Positions 18,156 through 26,081 of a stretch of DNA of 64,000 bases are shown one piece after another. The position numbers and the translations under genes were made by a program. Source of the DNA: Xanthomonas hortorum (GTDB taxonomy: Bacteria; Pseudomonadota; Gammaproteobacteria; Xanthomonadales; Xanthomonadaceae). The stretch's first letter is position 1, and each line of letters opens with the position of its first letter. A model generated the notes under the pieces. That model saw only the letters and a list, made by a program, of their open reading frames with translations. It had not been told where the DNA came from and ran no database searches. The stretch lies in assembly GCF_002940005.1 (NCBI RefSeq), contig NZ_MDEF01000007.1, one strand, 5' to 3'.

Positions 18156-19400
18156 TCACTCCAGGCGCGCGCTGCCATGTCGCATCGGCGGCACACGCAG
18201 ATAGGTCACGCTACGCCACAGCCACTCCATCGGCCCGAAGCGGAACCAGCGCAGCCACAGCCGACTCAGCACCACCTGCAGCGCGAACAACCCCAGCGCA
18301 AACGGCAGCTGCCACATGCGCGGCAACTGCTCGAAATAACCAAGCCCGTAACCATAGAACACCCACGTGCACAGCAACGACTGCAGCAGGTAGTTGGTCA
18401 ATGCCATGCGCCCGGCCGGTGCGAGCCACGCCAGGCGCGGTGCAAGCCGCACCACCCATGCGGCGTAACCCAGGCTCATCAGCGGCCCGGCGATCAACGA
18501 CAACGCGAAGGCGCCCGACACACGCAAATCCAGACGCGCCGGATCCATCCACGGCTCCAACGCATAACTCACCAGCATGACGCCCAGCCCGAGCGGCAAC
18601 ACGCCATGACGCAACGTGCGAAACAGACGCGGAAAGCGCTCAGGCGCGGCAATCGCGCCGCTGCGCACAAACCAGCTGCCCAACAGAAACATGCCAAGCA
18701 TCGCCGGGCCATTGATGCTCAGCCCGGTCATCGCCTCCTGCAGGTCATGCCAGCGCTGCAGCGTCGCTTGCAGGTAGGTGCCGCTGCCGTACGCGGCGCG
18801 CTGCGCCTGCACGTTCGCGACCGCCTGCTGCGCCGCATCGGTCATCGCCGCCTTCCACTCCACCGCAGCTGCCGGATCGGCCTGCGTCAACGTCCCTGCC
18901 GCGCCGTACAGCAGCATCAAGCCAGGCGCGCAGCAGTACACCAGCGCCGCAACCCACGGCAGCGTCACCGTTGGCACCGAGCGGGTGGCCAGCAACAGCA
19001 ACGCCAGCAAGGCGTAGGTCACCAGAATATCGCCGGACCACAGCAGCAATGCATGGGCCAGCCCGATCGCCAGCAACCCAAGGGTCCGCCGCAGATACGT
19101 GCCGAAAAACGCGCGCCCGGCCTGCTCGGCGCGCTGCGCCATTACCGCAAAGCCCATGCCGAACAACAACGCGAACAAGGTGTAGAACTTGCCCTGCACG
19201 AAGAAGTAGACCAGCGCATCGGCAACACGATCGATGCCATGCCAATGCGGATCCACGCCGGTGAGCGCCAGATCGAGCGGGCCGACGAAGGCTTCGATAT
19301 TCATCAGCAGGATGCCCAGCAGCGCAAAGCCGCGCAGCACATCCAGCACGACGATGCGCTCGGTTGCGGCAATGGGCTGCAGAAAATCGCGTGGTGTCAT
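18156..19400 (-). CDS. DUF418 (YeiB-like) multi-pass membrane protein
   Basis: 414 residues from the ATG at 19400; a TTG 36 bp upstream is possible but has no ribosome site. The N-terminus has the family pattern RIVVLDVLRGFALLGILLMNIEAF and the segment GKFYTLFALLFGMGF. The second half carries the DUF418 domain with LAPAGRMALTNYLLQSLL. About ten hydrophobic helices are visible. The family is widespread in inner membranes and related to acyltransferase-3-like folds; its role is not established. It follows slyD on the same strand after a hairpin, so it is probably transcribed separately. Confidence 0.88.
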   Translation of the reverse strand: MTPRDFLQPIAATERIVVLDVLRGFALLGILLMNIEAFVGPLDLALTGVDPHWHGIDRVADALVYFFVQGKFYTLFALLFGMGFAVMAQRAEQAGRAFFGTYLRRTLGLLAIGLAHALLLWSGDILVTYALLALLLLATRSVPTVTLPWVAALVYCCAPGLMLLYGAAGTLTQADPAAAVEWKAAMTDAAQQAVANVQAQRAAYGSGTYLQATLQRWHDLQEAMTGLSINGPAMLGMFLLGSWFVRSGAIAAPERFPRLFRTLRHGVLPLGLGVMLVSYALEPWMDPARLDLRVSGAFALSLIAGPLMSLGYAAWVVRLAPRLAWLAPAGRMALTNYLLQSLLCTWVFYGYGLGYFEQLPRMWQLPFALGLFALQVVLSRLWLRWFRFGPMEWLWRSVTYLRVPPMRHGSARLE

Positions 19401-19439
19401 CAAGGCTCGGAGCGTGGTGTGCACGACAGAATGCAAACA

Positions 19440-19458
19440 GCCCGCCGGGATGGCGGGC
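19440..19458 (-). terminator. Hairpin between slyD and the DUF418 gene
   Basis: On the minus strand GCCCGCC / GGCGGGC with an ATCCC loop is followed by TGTTTG. It is placed to end slyD transcription, though the T-run is poor. Confidence 0.5.
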
Positions 19459-19623
19459 CGTTGAACAGACAGCGGTCACCCGGAGTGGCTGGCAACACGT
19501 CGCAAGCCCTCGTTGGCTGGAAGCGGAGACGGTCCAGAAACCGGCATGTCTGCGTGGCACATGCCGAGTTCAGACACCGGCCACACCCGCCCGAGGGCAG
19601 CGCGACCGGGTCAATAACCGCTC

Positions 19624-20103
19624 TCAGTGGTGATGGCCGCCTTCGCCATGCACATGTCCGTGGTCGCGCTCTTCCTGGGTGGCTTCACGCACGTCGATGA
19701 TTTCCACATCGAAGTGCAGATCCTTGCCGGCCATCGGGTGGTTGAGATCCACATCGACCACGCTCATGCCGACCTTCTGCACCGTCACTGCGCGCGGGCC
19801 GAAGTTGGTCTGCAGCATCACCTGGGTACCCGGTGCCAGCTTGGTGGCGCCGAAGTGCTTCTTGGGCACGCGCTGGCTCAGGCCTTCGCGGTATTCGCCG
19901 TAGGCCTCGGTGGCCTTGACGTCCACGCCGAAGCTCTCGCCGGCCTCTTTGTCCATCATGGCCGCTTCCAGGCCCGGAATGATGTTGCCGTGGCCGATCA
20001 TGATCGCCAACGGGTCACGTTCCTTGGAGCTCTCGATCGGCTCCTGGCCGATCTCCGAAACGGTGTAGTGGAAGCGGACGACGCTGTCTTTTTCGATCTT
20101 CAT
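19624..20103 (-). CDS. slyD: FKBP-type peptidyl-prolyl isomerase SlyD
   Basis: 159 residues from the ATG at 20103. The FKBP fold with its inserted IF chaperone domain is recognisable: PLAIMIGHGNIIPGLEAAMM, GESFGVDVKATEAYGEY and HPMAGKDLHFDVEIIDVREAT. The tail is histidine-rich (DHGHVHGEGGHHH), shorter than in E. coli but still a plausible nickel-binding tail. SlyD accelerates prolyl isomerisation, acts as a folding chaperone and supplies nickel to hydrogenase or urease maturation where these exist; no nickel enzyme is in the window. It is divergent from the NlpC/P60 lipoprotein gene at 20214. Confidence 0.94.
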   Translation of the reverse strand: MKIEKDSVVRFHYTVSEIGQEPIESSKERDPLAIMIGHGNIIPGLEAAMMDKEAGESFGVDVKATEAYGEYREGLSQRVPKKHFGATKLAPGTQVMLQTNFGPRAVTVQKVGMSVVDVDLNHPMAGKDLHFDVEIIDVREATQEERDHGHVHGEGGHHH

Positions 20104-20213
20104 GCCTGGCTCTGAATGGGCTGCCCGGTGGCAGACGGTGGAGGACGGCTTGTCGGCCGCCGGGTGCGCCGCCATCATGGCGACCTGTTCGAACCGACTA
20201 TTATCCCGGCTCC

Positions 20214-20759
20214 ATGCCTATCACGCCAGTTTTCGCCGCTCACACCCGTCGTGTCGCGGCCAGTGTATTGCTGGGCCTGCTCGTGCTGTTGGGCGGTTGC
20301 GCACAGACCCCGGTGCGTCGCCCGGCTGCCGCCCCACCGCCGACTGCGCGCGTATGGCCGCAGGTACCGCCGGCAGACCCGGCCGCCGCCAACAACATTC
20401 TGATGCGCGCCTTGGGCCTGGTCGGCACGCCTTACCTGTTTGGCGGCAACACGCCGGAAACCGGTTTCGACTGCAGCGGCCTGGTCGCCTATGTCTACAA
20501 GGATGTATTGGCGTTGGCGCTGCCACGCACCTCGCGCGAGCTGGCTGCCATCCAGGGACCCAGAATTTCGCCTGAAAAGCTGGCGACCGGCGATCTGGTG
20601 TTTTTCGGCTCCAGCGGCAACGTCACCCATGTCGGGATTTATGTCGGTGAAGGCCGCTTTGTGCATGCCCCCAGCACCGGCGGTACAGTCCGCTTGGATT
20701 TCCTGGACGGAGCCTACTGGCGTGACCATTATTCAGGTTCAAAGCGTGTTTTACATTGA
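20214..20759 (+). CDS. NlpC/P60 (C40) cell-wall hydrolase, lipoprotein
   Basis: 181 residues. The lipoprotein signal ends in VLLGLLVLLGGC (Cys 29), and a proline/alanine-rich linker precedes the catalytic domain. This carries the cysteine in GFDCSGLVAYVY (Cys 87), the histidine in THVGIYVGEGRFVHAPS and the segment TGDLVFFGS typical of NlpC/P60 peptidases. These enzymes cut peptide stems of peptidoglycan, usually the D-Glu to diaminopimelate bond. A closely related paralogue follows 109 bp downstream but has a different export signal, so the two may act at different places in the envelope. Confidence 0.93.
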   Translation: MPITPVFAAHTRRVAASVLLGLLVLLGGCAQTPVRRPAAAPPPTARVWPQVPPADPAAANNILMRALGLVGTPYLFGGNTPETGFDCSGLVAYVYKDVLALALPRTSRELAAIQGPRISPEKLATGDLVFFGSSGNVTHVGIYVGEGRFVHAPSTGGTVRLDFLDGAYWRDHYSGSKRVLH

Positions 20760-20762
20760 AAC

Positions 20763-20776
20763 GTGACGCGAATCAC
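20763..20776. promoter_or_regulatory. Candidate Clp (CRP-family) site GTGA-N6-TCAC
   Basis: GTGACGCGAATCAC keeps both half-sites of the CRP/Clp operator (consensus TGTGA-N6-TCACA) with the correct spacing. It is 93 bp before the start of the second NlpC/P60 gene, in the 109-bp gap between the two hydrolases. Clp is the known global CRP-like regulator of Xanthomonas. A match this short can arise by chance. Confidence 0.4.
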
Positions 20777-20868
20777 AAGTAACAGAACGGAAATTTAACT
20801 TTTTTTGAACGTAACGATTCTTTCACCAAGGCATCATCGCGCATCGACAGCAGAAATGTGATTCCCGC

Positions 20869-21618
20869 GTGACGAACGACGAACAGATCAATCCTGGCGC
20901 CGCACCGCTTCCGCCCCGGAAACCGCTCCGCCTGTTGTGCGCCACCGCTCTTTGGCTCGCAGCCCTTCCCGCTCTGGCACAGACCGCCAACACTCCTTCA
21001 TCCGTTCCGCAGACGACTACGCCAGACAGCGCCGTCGCCGCCGAGAAAGCCGCAACCCGCAGCCGCGCCGACGCCGCTGCCACGGCAACCCTGGCCGCCC
21101 TGCTGCCGCATCTGGCCGCCAATGACGCCATTCCGCTGATGGACCGTTCGGCGATGTTCGCCGGCGACCTCAGCCGCCTGTTGGCCAATTACGACGTTTC
21201 GCAGAGCGCGGCCAACGCCGCCCAGAACGCCGTGGCCGACAGCCGTGTCCAAGTGATCCTGCAACGCGCCATGGCACTGCTCGGCACCCCGTACGTCTGG
21301 GGCGGCGAGTCCACCGAAGGCTTCGACTGCAGCGGCCTGGTCGGCTATGTGTTCAAGACCGCACTGGGCATCGACCTGCCGCGCGTCTCGCGTGATATCG
21401 CACGCGACGAATCGGCCGAACTGATCAAGGACCCCTCCGCGCTCAAGGCGGGCGATCTGGTGTTCTTCGGCCGGCGTGGTCGCATCGACCATGTGGGCCT
21501 GGTGGTCGGCGACGGCAAGTTCCTGCACGCGCCCAGCCGCGGCAAGGACGTGCGCGTGGATTCGCTGGCCAGCGGTTACTGGAGCGAGAAGTTCATCCAG
21601 GCGCGTCGGGTGCTATGA
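20869..21618 (+). CDS. NlpC/P60 (C40) cell-wall hydrolase, Sec-exported
   Basis: 249 residues from the GTG at 20869. The signal sequence (LLCATALWLAALPALA, cleavage after ALA) lacks a lipobox, so the product should be periplasmic or secreted. An Ala-rich helical region (about 55-125) precedes the C40 domain, which has Cys 154 in GFDCSGLVGYVF, His in DHVGLVVGDGKFLHAPSRG and KAGDLVFFG. The catalytic domain is very similar to that of the preceding lipoprotein, indicating duplication. Likely cleaves peptidoglycan stem peptides. A strong terminator follows directly after the stop. Confidence 0.92.
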   Translation: MTNDEQINPGAAPLPPRKPLRLLCATALWLAALPALAQTANTPSSVPQTTTPDSAVAAEKAATRSRADAAATATLAALLPHLAANDAIPLMDRSAMFAGDLSRLLANYDVSQSAANAAQNAVADSRVQVILQRAMALLGTPYVWGGESTEGFDCSGLVGYVFKTALGIDLPRVSRDIARDESAELIKDPSALKAGDLVFFGRRGRIDHVGLVVGDGKFLHAPSRGKDVRVDSLASGYWSEKFIQARRVL

Positions 21619-21636
21619 TTGCCGAGCATATTGCGC

Positions 21637-21667
21637 AAAAGAGCCGCGGCATTGCCGCGGCTCTTTT
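21637..21667 (+). terminator. Rho-independent terminator after the second NlpC/P60 gene
   Basis: A 13-bp perfect stem AAAAGAGCCGCGG / CCGCGGCTCTTTT with a CATTG loop. Confidence 0.92.
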
Positions 21668-22279
21668 GTTGGTATGGGTTCGGCAATTTGCCGGAAACCA
21701 CAGCCAGGTCCGCCTGACAACAGGCGGCAACGGACAGCGCAGGGCTTTTTGTAGCCTGGCCTGACTCCGCTCTGCAACCGGCCTGCCGACCTCGTTCGAC
21801 GAGTTGCCGGTACGTCGGCACGTCACCCGCTTTGCAGACACACACGACCTCGCCAACGGCTGGCGAACACGGCGCGATGGCACTGCCCCGGCGTGCAGTG
21901 CCCGATCTAACTGATTGGCAGCAGGCTACTAGCCCTGAAACGCAAACACCCCACACCAGTAGCGCAAGGTCGCCACAGGCAGTCCCTGTCCGCGTGCGCG
22001 TCTCTCGCGATACGCACGCGGATGTGGCCTGCTTGAATGGTGCCTGCCGGCAACGTTCTGCAAACACGCTGATGTAGCCGCCGGACAAGCAGCGATCGAT
22101 TCTGCATCGCCGTCGTGCCGCAGGTTTTATGGATTCCAGAATCCAGTCCAGATCCTGGAATTTCCAACGCCCCACCTATCAGCTCTCAGCTCGTCTGACG
22201 CGCGGCACACTCCCGCGAAAAGCTGCATCTGCTTGATCTGTAAAGCGTCCGAGGATTGATTCAGGCCCAACGACCGGAT
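21668..22279. other. Long regulatory gap upstream of the polyphosphate cluster
   Basis: About 610 bp without a credible gene; open frames here have no family character. It holds two 8-bp inverted repeats: GGCACTGC / GCAGTGCC (21879-21902) and CGCGTGCG / CGCACGCG (21991-22020, 22 bp centre to centre). They lie roughly 380-400 and 260-290 bp upstream of the sigma-54 promoter, within the range of enhancer sites for NtrC-type activators. Their role is inferred from position only. Confidence 0.5.
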
Positions 22280-22295
22280 TGGCATGCGTTCTGCT
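22280..22295 (+). promoter_or_regulatory. Sigma-54 (-24/-12) promoter of the polyphosphate cluster
   Basis: TTGGCATGCGTTCTGCT (from 22279) matches the consensus TTGGCACGrNNNTTGCW at nearly all fixed positions, with GG (22281-22282) and GC (22293-22294) exactly 10 bp apart. Transcription would start near 22306, about 35 bp before a TTG start preceded by GGAG. An ATG at 22284 lies inside the promoter and so cannot be the start. The cluster itself encodes a sigma-54-dependent activator, which supports the call. Confidence 0.75.
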
Positions 22296-22340
22296 TTGCA
22301 CTCTGTAAACGCGGCATTCCGCCCGTCTCGGAGTAGAGCC

Positions 22341-22925
22341 TTGCTATCCACATTGATCCACACACCGTTGTTTGAATTGCTTTCGCGATTCTGCATCGAT
22401 ATTGCCGCAGTGCTGGCGCTGATCTTCGCCATGTACTACCGCCGCCATCAGGACAAGGAACTCGTTACCTCAGCAGCACTGTTCAACATATTCGTGTTTG
22501 CGGTGCTCACCATCCTGTCGAGCGTCCAGTTCAGTGTGGCCGCCGGTTTTGGTCTATTCGCCATCCTCGCACTGTTTACGCTTCGCTCCGAGCCGATCAC
22601 CAAGATCGAGATCACCTACTTCTTCGGCAGCGTTGCCATCGCGGTGATCTGTTCGGTGCAGGGCACCACGCTTTCGCTGATTGCGGCCACGGTGGTGCTG
22701 GTGCTGGCGGGCGCCTATGTCTTCGATCACCCGCGGATCGTGCGCTCGGTCGAGAACATCAAGATCACCTTCGACCAGATCCATATCCACGCGCTCTCCG
22801 ATCCGACTGCGATGAACGCCAGCATCGCCGAGCGGCTCGGCGTGGACGTCGTGTCCTACGAAGTCCGTGCCATCGATTACCTCAACGACACCGTGAGCAT
22901 GCGGATTTTTTACCGCAAGCCTTGA
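22341..22925 (+). CDS. DUF4956 membrane protein, partner of the polyphosphate polymerase
   Basis: 194 residues from the TTG at 22341, chosen because GGAG lies 7 bp upstream and the sigma-54 promoter rules out the ATG at 22284. Four hydrophobic helices (IAAVLALIFAMYY, IFVFAVLTILSSVQF, FGLFAILALF, SVAIAVICSV and beyond) are followed by a soluble C-terminal domain with ITFDQIHIHALSD and VVSYEVRAIDYLNDTVSMRIFY. This is the DUF4956 architecture. DUF4956 genes commonly neighbour VTC-domain polymerases in bacteria, and the next gene, 10 bp away, is one. In yeast the VTC polymerase works with membrane subunits that pass polyphosphate across a membrane; by analogy this protein may anchor the polymerase or form the channel. 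That role is inference. Confidence 0.87.
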   Translation: MLSTLIHTPLFELLSRFCIDIAAVLALIFAMYYRRHQDKELVTSAALFNIFVFAVLTILSSVQFSVAAGFGLFAILALFTLRSEPITKIEITYFFGSVAIAVICSVQGTTLSLIAATVVLVLAGAYVFDHPRIVRSVENIKITFDQIHIHALSDPTAMNASIAERLGVDVVSYEVRAIDYLNDTVSMRIFYRKP

Positions 22926-22935
22926 GGAAGCCGCA

Positions 22936-23841
22936 ATGAATACATTTACCTGTCCACCCGCTTTGCCGCGTCACCAGCTCGCCGATGGGGTTCCGTTCTT
23001 GCTGTCGCCAAGTGATGCAGCGGTCGTTACCGAGCGCGCTCAAACGCCCGTCGCCAACTCCATGACGTGCCCGGAGCAGCAGTTCCGTGCCATTGGTCTG
23101 GAGCGACTCAACGCCACCGCATCGATGTTGATACGGCGCGACAACAAGTACGTTGTGCACGAAGATCGGCTGGCACCGGCATGGGAGGAGCTGATTGGCC
23201 AGTTCGACATCCTGGAAATCGATGGAAAGCGCGATTTCATCTACGACACCTGCTATTTCGACGATCCGGGCCATACCAGTTACTTCGATCACCACCGTGG
23301 CCGGCGTCAGCGCTGCAAGATTCGCATGCGCAACTATGTCGATGCACACCTGTGCTTTGCCGAGATCAAACTCAAAGGCAAACGCGGCCAGACCGAGAAA
23401 CGTCGCATCGCCTGCCCGGTGGACCAGTACGGCGTACTGGGCGAGCGCGCCCAGTCGCAGATCCGTTCGGCCTATCGCGACCTCTACGCACGCGACCTGA
23501 CGCAGGCGCTCGAACCCATCTGCTGGATGCGGTATCGCAGAACCACGCTGGTGGCCAAGGAAGGGGGCGAGCGGATGACGATCGACCGCGGCATGGTCTT
23601 CATGGATGCCTCTGGCACCTGCCGGATCGACGATGACCTGGTGATCGTCGAAACCAAGTCGGGCAACGCCAACGGCATCGCCGACAAGATCCTGCGCCGC
23701 CTGCACCAGCACCCCACCAATAGCGCTTCCAAGTACTGCGTCAGCTTGGCCGCGCTGCGGCAGGTCTCCAAGTACAACAAGTTGCTGCCTGCGCTGCGCA
23801 AGCTCGCTGTGGTTCCCACGCACGCGACACCGACGGCATGA
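22936..23841 (+). CDS. VTC-domain polyphosphate polymerase
   Basis: 301 residues. The VTC catalytic tunnel signature is clear: basic RRDNKYVV (Lys 71), YFDDPGHTSYFDHH, the arginine-rich RRQRCKIRMRNY (about 123-134), acidic AEIKLKGKRG (Glu 143, Lys 145), RMTIDRGMVF and a C-terminal VIVETKSG (Glu 239, Lys 241) followed by SKYCVSL. The yeast Vtc4 domain makes inorganic polyphosphate from ATP on this fold. The protein has no membrane segment or signal and should act in the cytosol, presumably bound to the DUF4956 protein encoded 10 bp upstream. The usual bacterial polyphosphate kinase (ppk) is a different family. Activity is inferred from conserved motifs. Confidence 0.88.
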   Translation: MNTFTCPPALPRHQLADGVPFLLSPSDAAVVTERAQTPVANSMTCPEQQFRAIGLERLNATASMLIRRDNKYVVHEDRLAPAWEELIGQFDILEIDGKRDFIYDTCYFDDPGHTSYFDHHRGRRQRCKIRMRNYVDAHLCFAEIKLKGKRGQTEKRRIACPVDQYGVLGERAQSQIRSAYRDLYARDLTQALEPICWMRYRRTTLVAKEGGERMTIDRGMVFMDASGTCRIDDDLVIVETKSGNANGIADKILRRLHQHPTNSASKYCVSLAALRQVSKYNKLLPALRKLAVVPTHATPTA

Positions 23842-23908
23842 CGTACGCGTCGCTCGGCGCACATCCGCGCTGCATCACACCGTCCCTCATTTCCGACAGG
23901 ACCCTTCC

Positions 23909-24886
23909 ATGCACTTGAACCTTCTTTTGACTGCGGGCCTGGCCACCCTGGGGCTGCTGACAACGTGCACACAGGACGCCCACGTCACCACCGGGATCGC
24001 GGTTCCGGCACACACCGAAACCGCGCCACCGCAGATCGATGCACCATCGGATAGGCATCGCTTCACCTTCCCGCCCACGACACGGGTGGGAAACGTTCCT
24101 CTCACCGAGCTGTCCGCGCTGGCGTGGGACGCGGACGAGCAGCTGCTCTATGCGCTGTCCGACAATGGCTACGTGTTCCATTTCCGTCTCACCCTGGATG
24201 GCGATGAGATCGTGCGCGTGGAGCCCGTTCACTCGGCGGCGCTGCTGGACGCAAAGGCGGGTTTGACGTCCGATGCATTCAATGCGGAAGGACTGGCGCT
24301 CAACAACGCCGCCAATGGCGTATCGGGCGACACCGAACTGGTCGTTGCGCTGGAAGACAAGCCCTCCCGGATCGTGCGTTTCAGCCCGACCGGCACCATT
24401 TTGGGCGAGCTGGCGGTGCCCTCGCCGGCCGACGACCTGAGCCGCTATCGCAAAAAGGGACGCGGCCTGGAGGCGGTGGCGATCCACCCTGCGTACGGTC
24501 TTCTGACAGCGCCCGAGTCGCCTCTGCTGGAGCTACGGGAAGACCGCCACACGGTGTACGCGAAACACCGGCGTTGGTCGTTCCTGCGGCATTCCCCTGA
24601 CAGCCGCCTCAAGGGGCTGGACGTGCTGCCCGACGGCAGCCTGCTGGTGCTTGAACGCGACAAGGCAGGCGCCAAGGACCGCTTCGCCGCCAGCGTGCGC
24701 CGGCTGGACCTTGCCGCCTGCAGCAGCGACGGCAGCTGTGCGACCGACGCCGTCGCGATGCTTCCGGCTGGGCCGGAGAACTTCGAAGGCATGACCGTGA
24801 TCGACCCGCAGCACATTCTGCTGGTGAGCGATAACGGGGCACTGGTGACGCAGGACACCATCTTCGTGTTGGTGCGGCGGCCATGA
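23909..24886 (+). CDS. Phytase-like esterase domain lipoprotein
   Basis: 325 residues. A hydrophobic signal ends in LGLLTTC (Cys 20), a plausible lipobox. The rest fits the esterase-like activity of phytase family (beta-propeller-like): LTELSALAWDADEQLLYALSDNGYVFHF near the start, AFNAEGLALN, VALEDKPSRIVRF, then ENFEGMTVIDPQHILLVSDN, FVLVRRP at the end. The acidic and Asn residues in these blocks are typical ligands of the fold. If active it would hydrolyse phosphate esters or phosphoanhydrides at the membrane facing the periplasm. It sits 67 bp after the polymerase and 31 bp before a phosphate-type porin, so a role in handling polyphosphate or organic phosphates is a reasonable guess, not shown. 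Confidence 0.8.
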   Translation: MHLNLLLTAGLATLGLLTTCTQDAHVTTGIAVPAHTETAPPQIDAPSDRHRFTFPPTTRVGNVPLTELSALAWDADEQLLYALSDNGYVFHFRLTLDGDEIVRVEPVHSAALLDAKAGLTSDAFNAEGLALNNAANGVSGDTELVVALEDKPSRIVRFSPTGTILGELAVPSPADDLSRYRKKGRGLEAVAIHPAYGLLTAPESPLLELREDRHTVYAKHRRWSFLRHSPDSRLKGLDVLPDGSLLVLERDKAGAKDRFAASVRRLDLAACSSDGSCATDAVAMLPAGPENFEGMTVIDPQHILLVSDNGALVTQDTIFVLVRRP

Positions 24887-24917
24887 GCATCGGTCAATCG
24901 CATGACGGGACCCTCGC

Positions 24918-26051
24918 ATGAACACGCCGCTGCTTGTCTGGCTGTCGGTGGCTTGCCTGGCAGCGACGCAGGAGGCGCACGCACGCGAGATCCACTTTGG
25001 CGGCCGCCTGCATCTGGATTACGCGACCTACCGGGCCGACGTCAGGCAGCTCGACGATGCCTTTCTGCTGCGGCGTGCCAAGCTCGATGCCGATGGCAAG
25101 CTCAATGACGATTGGTCGTTCGAGGTCGCCTATGACGTCGCCGCCGTCTACAGCGTCACCGACAGCGGCACCCACAAGCAGGGCGCATTCAAGGAAGGCT
25201 TCGATGGCGTAGCGCTGCGATACGACGGCTGGAAGCAGGCCAATCTGGATCTTGGCCAGTTCAAGGTTCCGTTTGGGCTGGAGGAGTTGAACAGTTCCAA
25301 TAACATCACCTTGATCGAACGCGCCTTGGCCAGCGATGCCTTCGCGCCATCGCGGCGGTTAGGTGTGGGCGTGAGCCGCAATCGCCGGCGCTACACGCTG
25401 TCTGCCATGGGGTTCGGCGGGTCCATCGATGGCCGCGACAGGGGCCGTGGCGCCGCGCTACGAGCCACCATCGTGCCGGTCAACACTGGCGACGGCGGAA
25501 CAGTGCTGCATCTGGGCGCGGCGGTCGTCATCGAACGTCCCAGCGGCGAGGTGAAATTCAATGCGCGGCCGGAGTCCAGGGCCCTGGATGTCCGATTCTT
25601 GAACACCGGCGATCTGGACAACGTCGATCGCATCGATCGCATCGGGCTGGAAACCGCAGCCATTGCCGGCCCGGTTTCGGTGCAGGCCGAATGGATGCGT
25701 GCTGCCATCAGGCGCAGCCACGGCAGTGCCGATGCACAGCTGCAAGGCTGGTACGTGATGGGCAGCTGGGTGCTCACCGGTGAGTCGCGCCAGTACAAGA
25801 ACGGCAGGTTCAGAAGCGTTTCGCTGCAGCCGCCTCGCGGCGCCTGGGAACTGACCGCACGCTATAGCCATCTGGACCTGGACGACGGCCGGGTACGGGG
25901 GGGCGAGGAAAACAACGTGACCGTCGGGGTCAACTATTACGTCAACAATCGCTTGCGTATCATGCTCAATTACATCGATGTGCGAAGCGAGCGCCGGGGC
26001 CGGACTGACAATCCCGACATCTTGTTGGCCCGCATGCAACTATCGTTCTGA
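24918..26051 (+). CDS. Phosphate-selective porin of the OprO/OprP family
   Basis: 377 residues with a Sec signal (PLLVWLSVACLAATQEAHA). Mature sequence shows the OprO/P pattern: FGGRLHLDYATY, LRRAKLDADGKLNDDWSFEVAYD, DLGQFKVPFGLEEL, and a C-terminal strand LARMQLSF ending in Phe for outer-membrane insertion. Many arginines fall in likely loop positions. In Pseudomonas OprP is specific for phosphate and OprO prefers pyro/polyphosphate. Here the gene lies in a cluster with a polyphosphate polymerase, which favours passage of phosphate polymers or their breakdown products through the outer membrane. It is slightly shorter than OprO. Substrate is inferred from family and context. Confidence 0.87.
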   Translation: MNTPLLVWLSVACLAATQEAHAREIHFGGRLHLDYATYRADVRQLDDAFLLRRAKLDADGKLNDDWSFEVAYDVAAVYSVTDSGTHKQGAFKEGFDGVALRYDGWKQANLDLGQFKVPFGLEELNSSNNITLIERALASDAFAPSRRLGVGVSRNRRRYTLSAMGFGGSIDGRDRGRGAALRATIVPVNTGDGGTVLHLGAAVVIERPSGEVKFNARPESRALDVRFLNTGDLDNVDRIDRIGLETAAIAGPVSVQAEWMRAAIRRSHGSADAQLQGWYVMGSWVLTGESRQYKNGRFRSVSLQPPRGAWELTARYSHLDLDDGRVRGGEENNVTVGVNYYVNNRLRIMLNYIDVRSERRGRTDNPDILLARMQLSF

Positions 26052-26081
26052 CGTGCGCGCGGCGCTGCCGGAGACAAAAGA

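Noticed and set aside
21576..22175. Minus-strand frame in the gap before the polyphosphate cluster
   Set aside because: Overlaps the end of the NlpC/P60 gene and its terminator; cysteine- and arginine-rich composition, no family resemblance.
22284..22340. ATG at 22284 as the start of the DUF4956 protein
   Set aside because: It falls between the -24 and -12 elements of the sigma-54 promoter. The TTG at 22341 has a good ribosome site.
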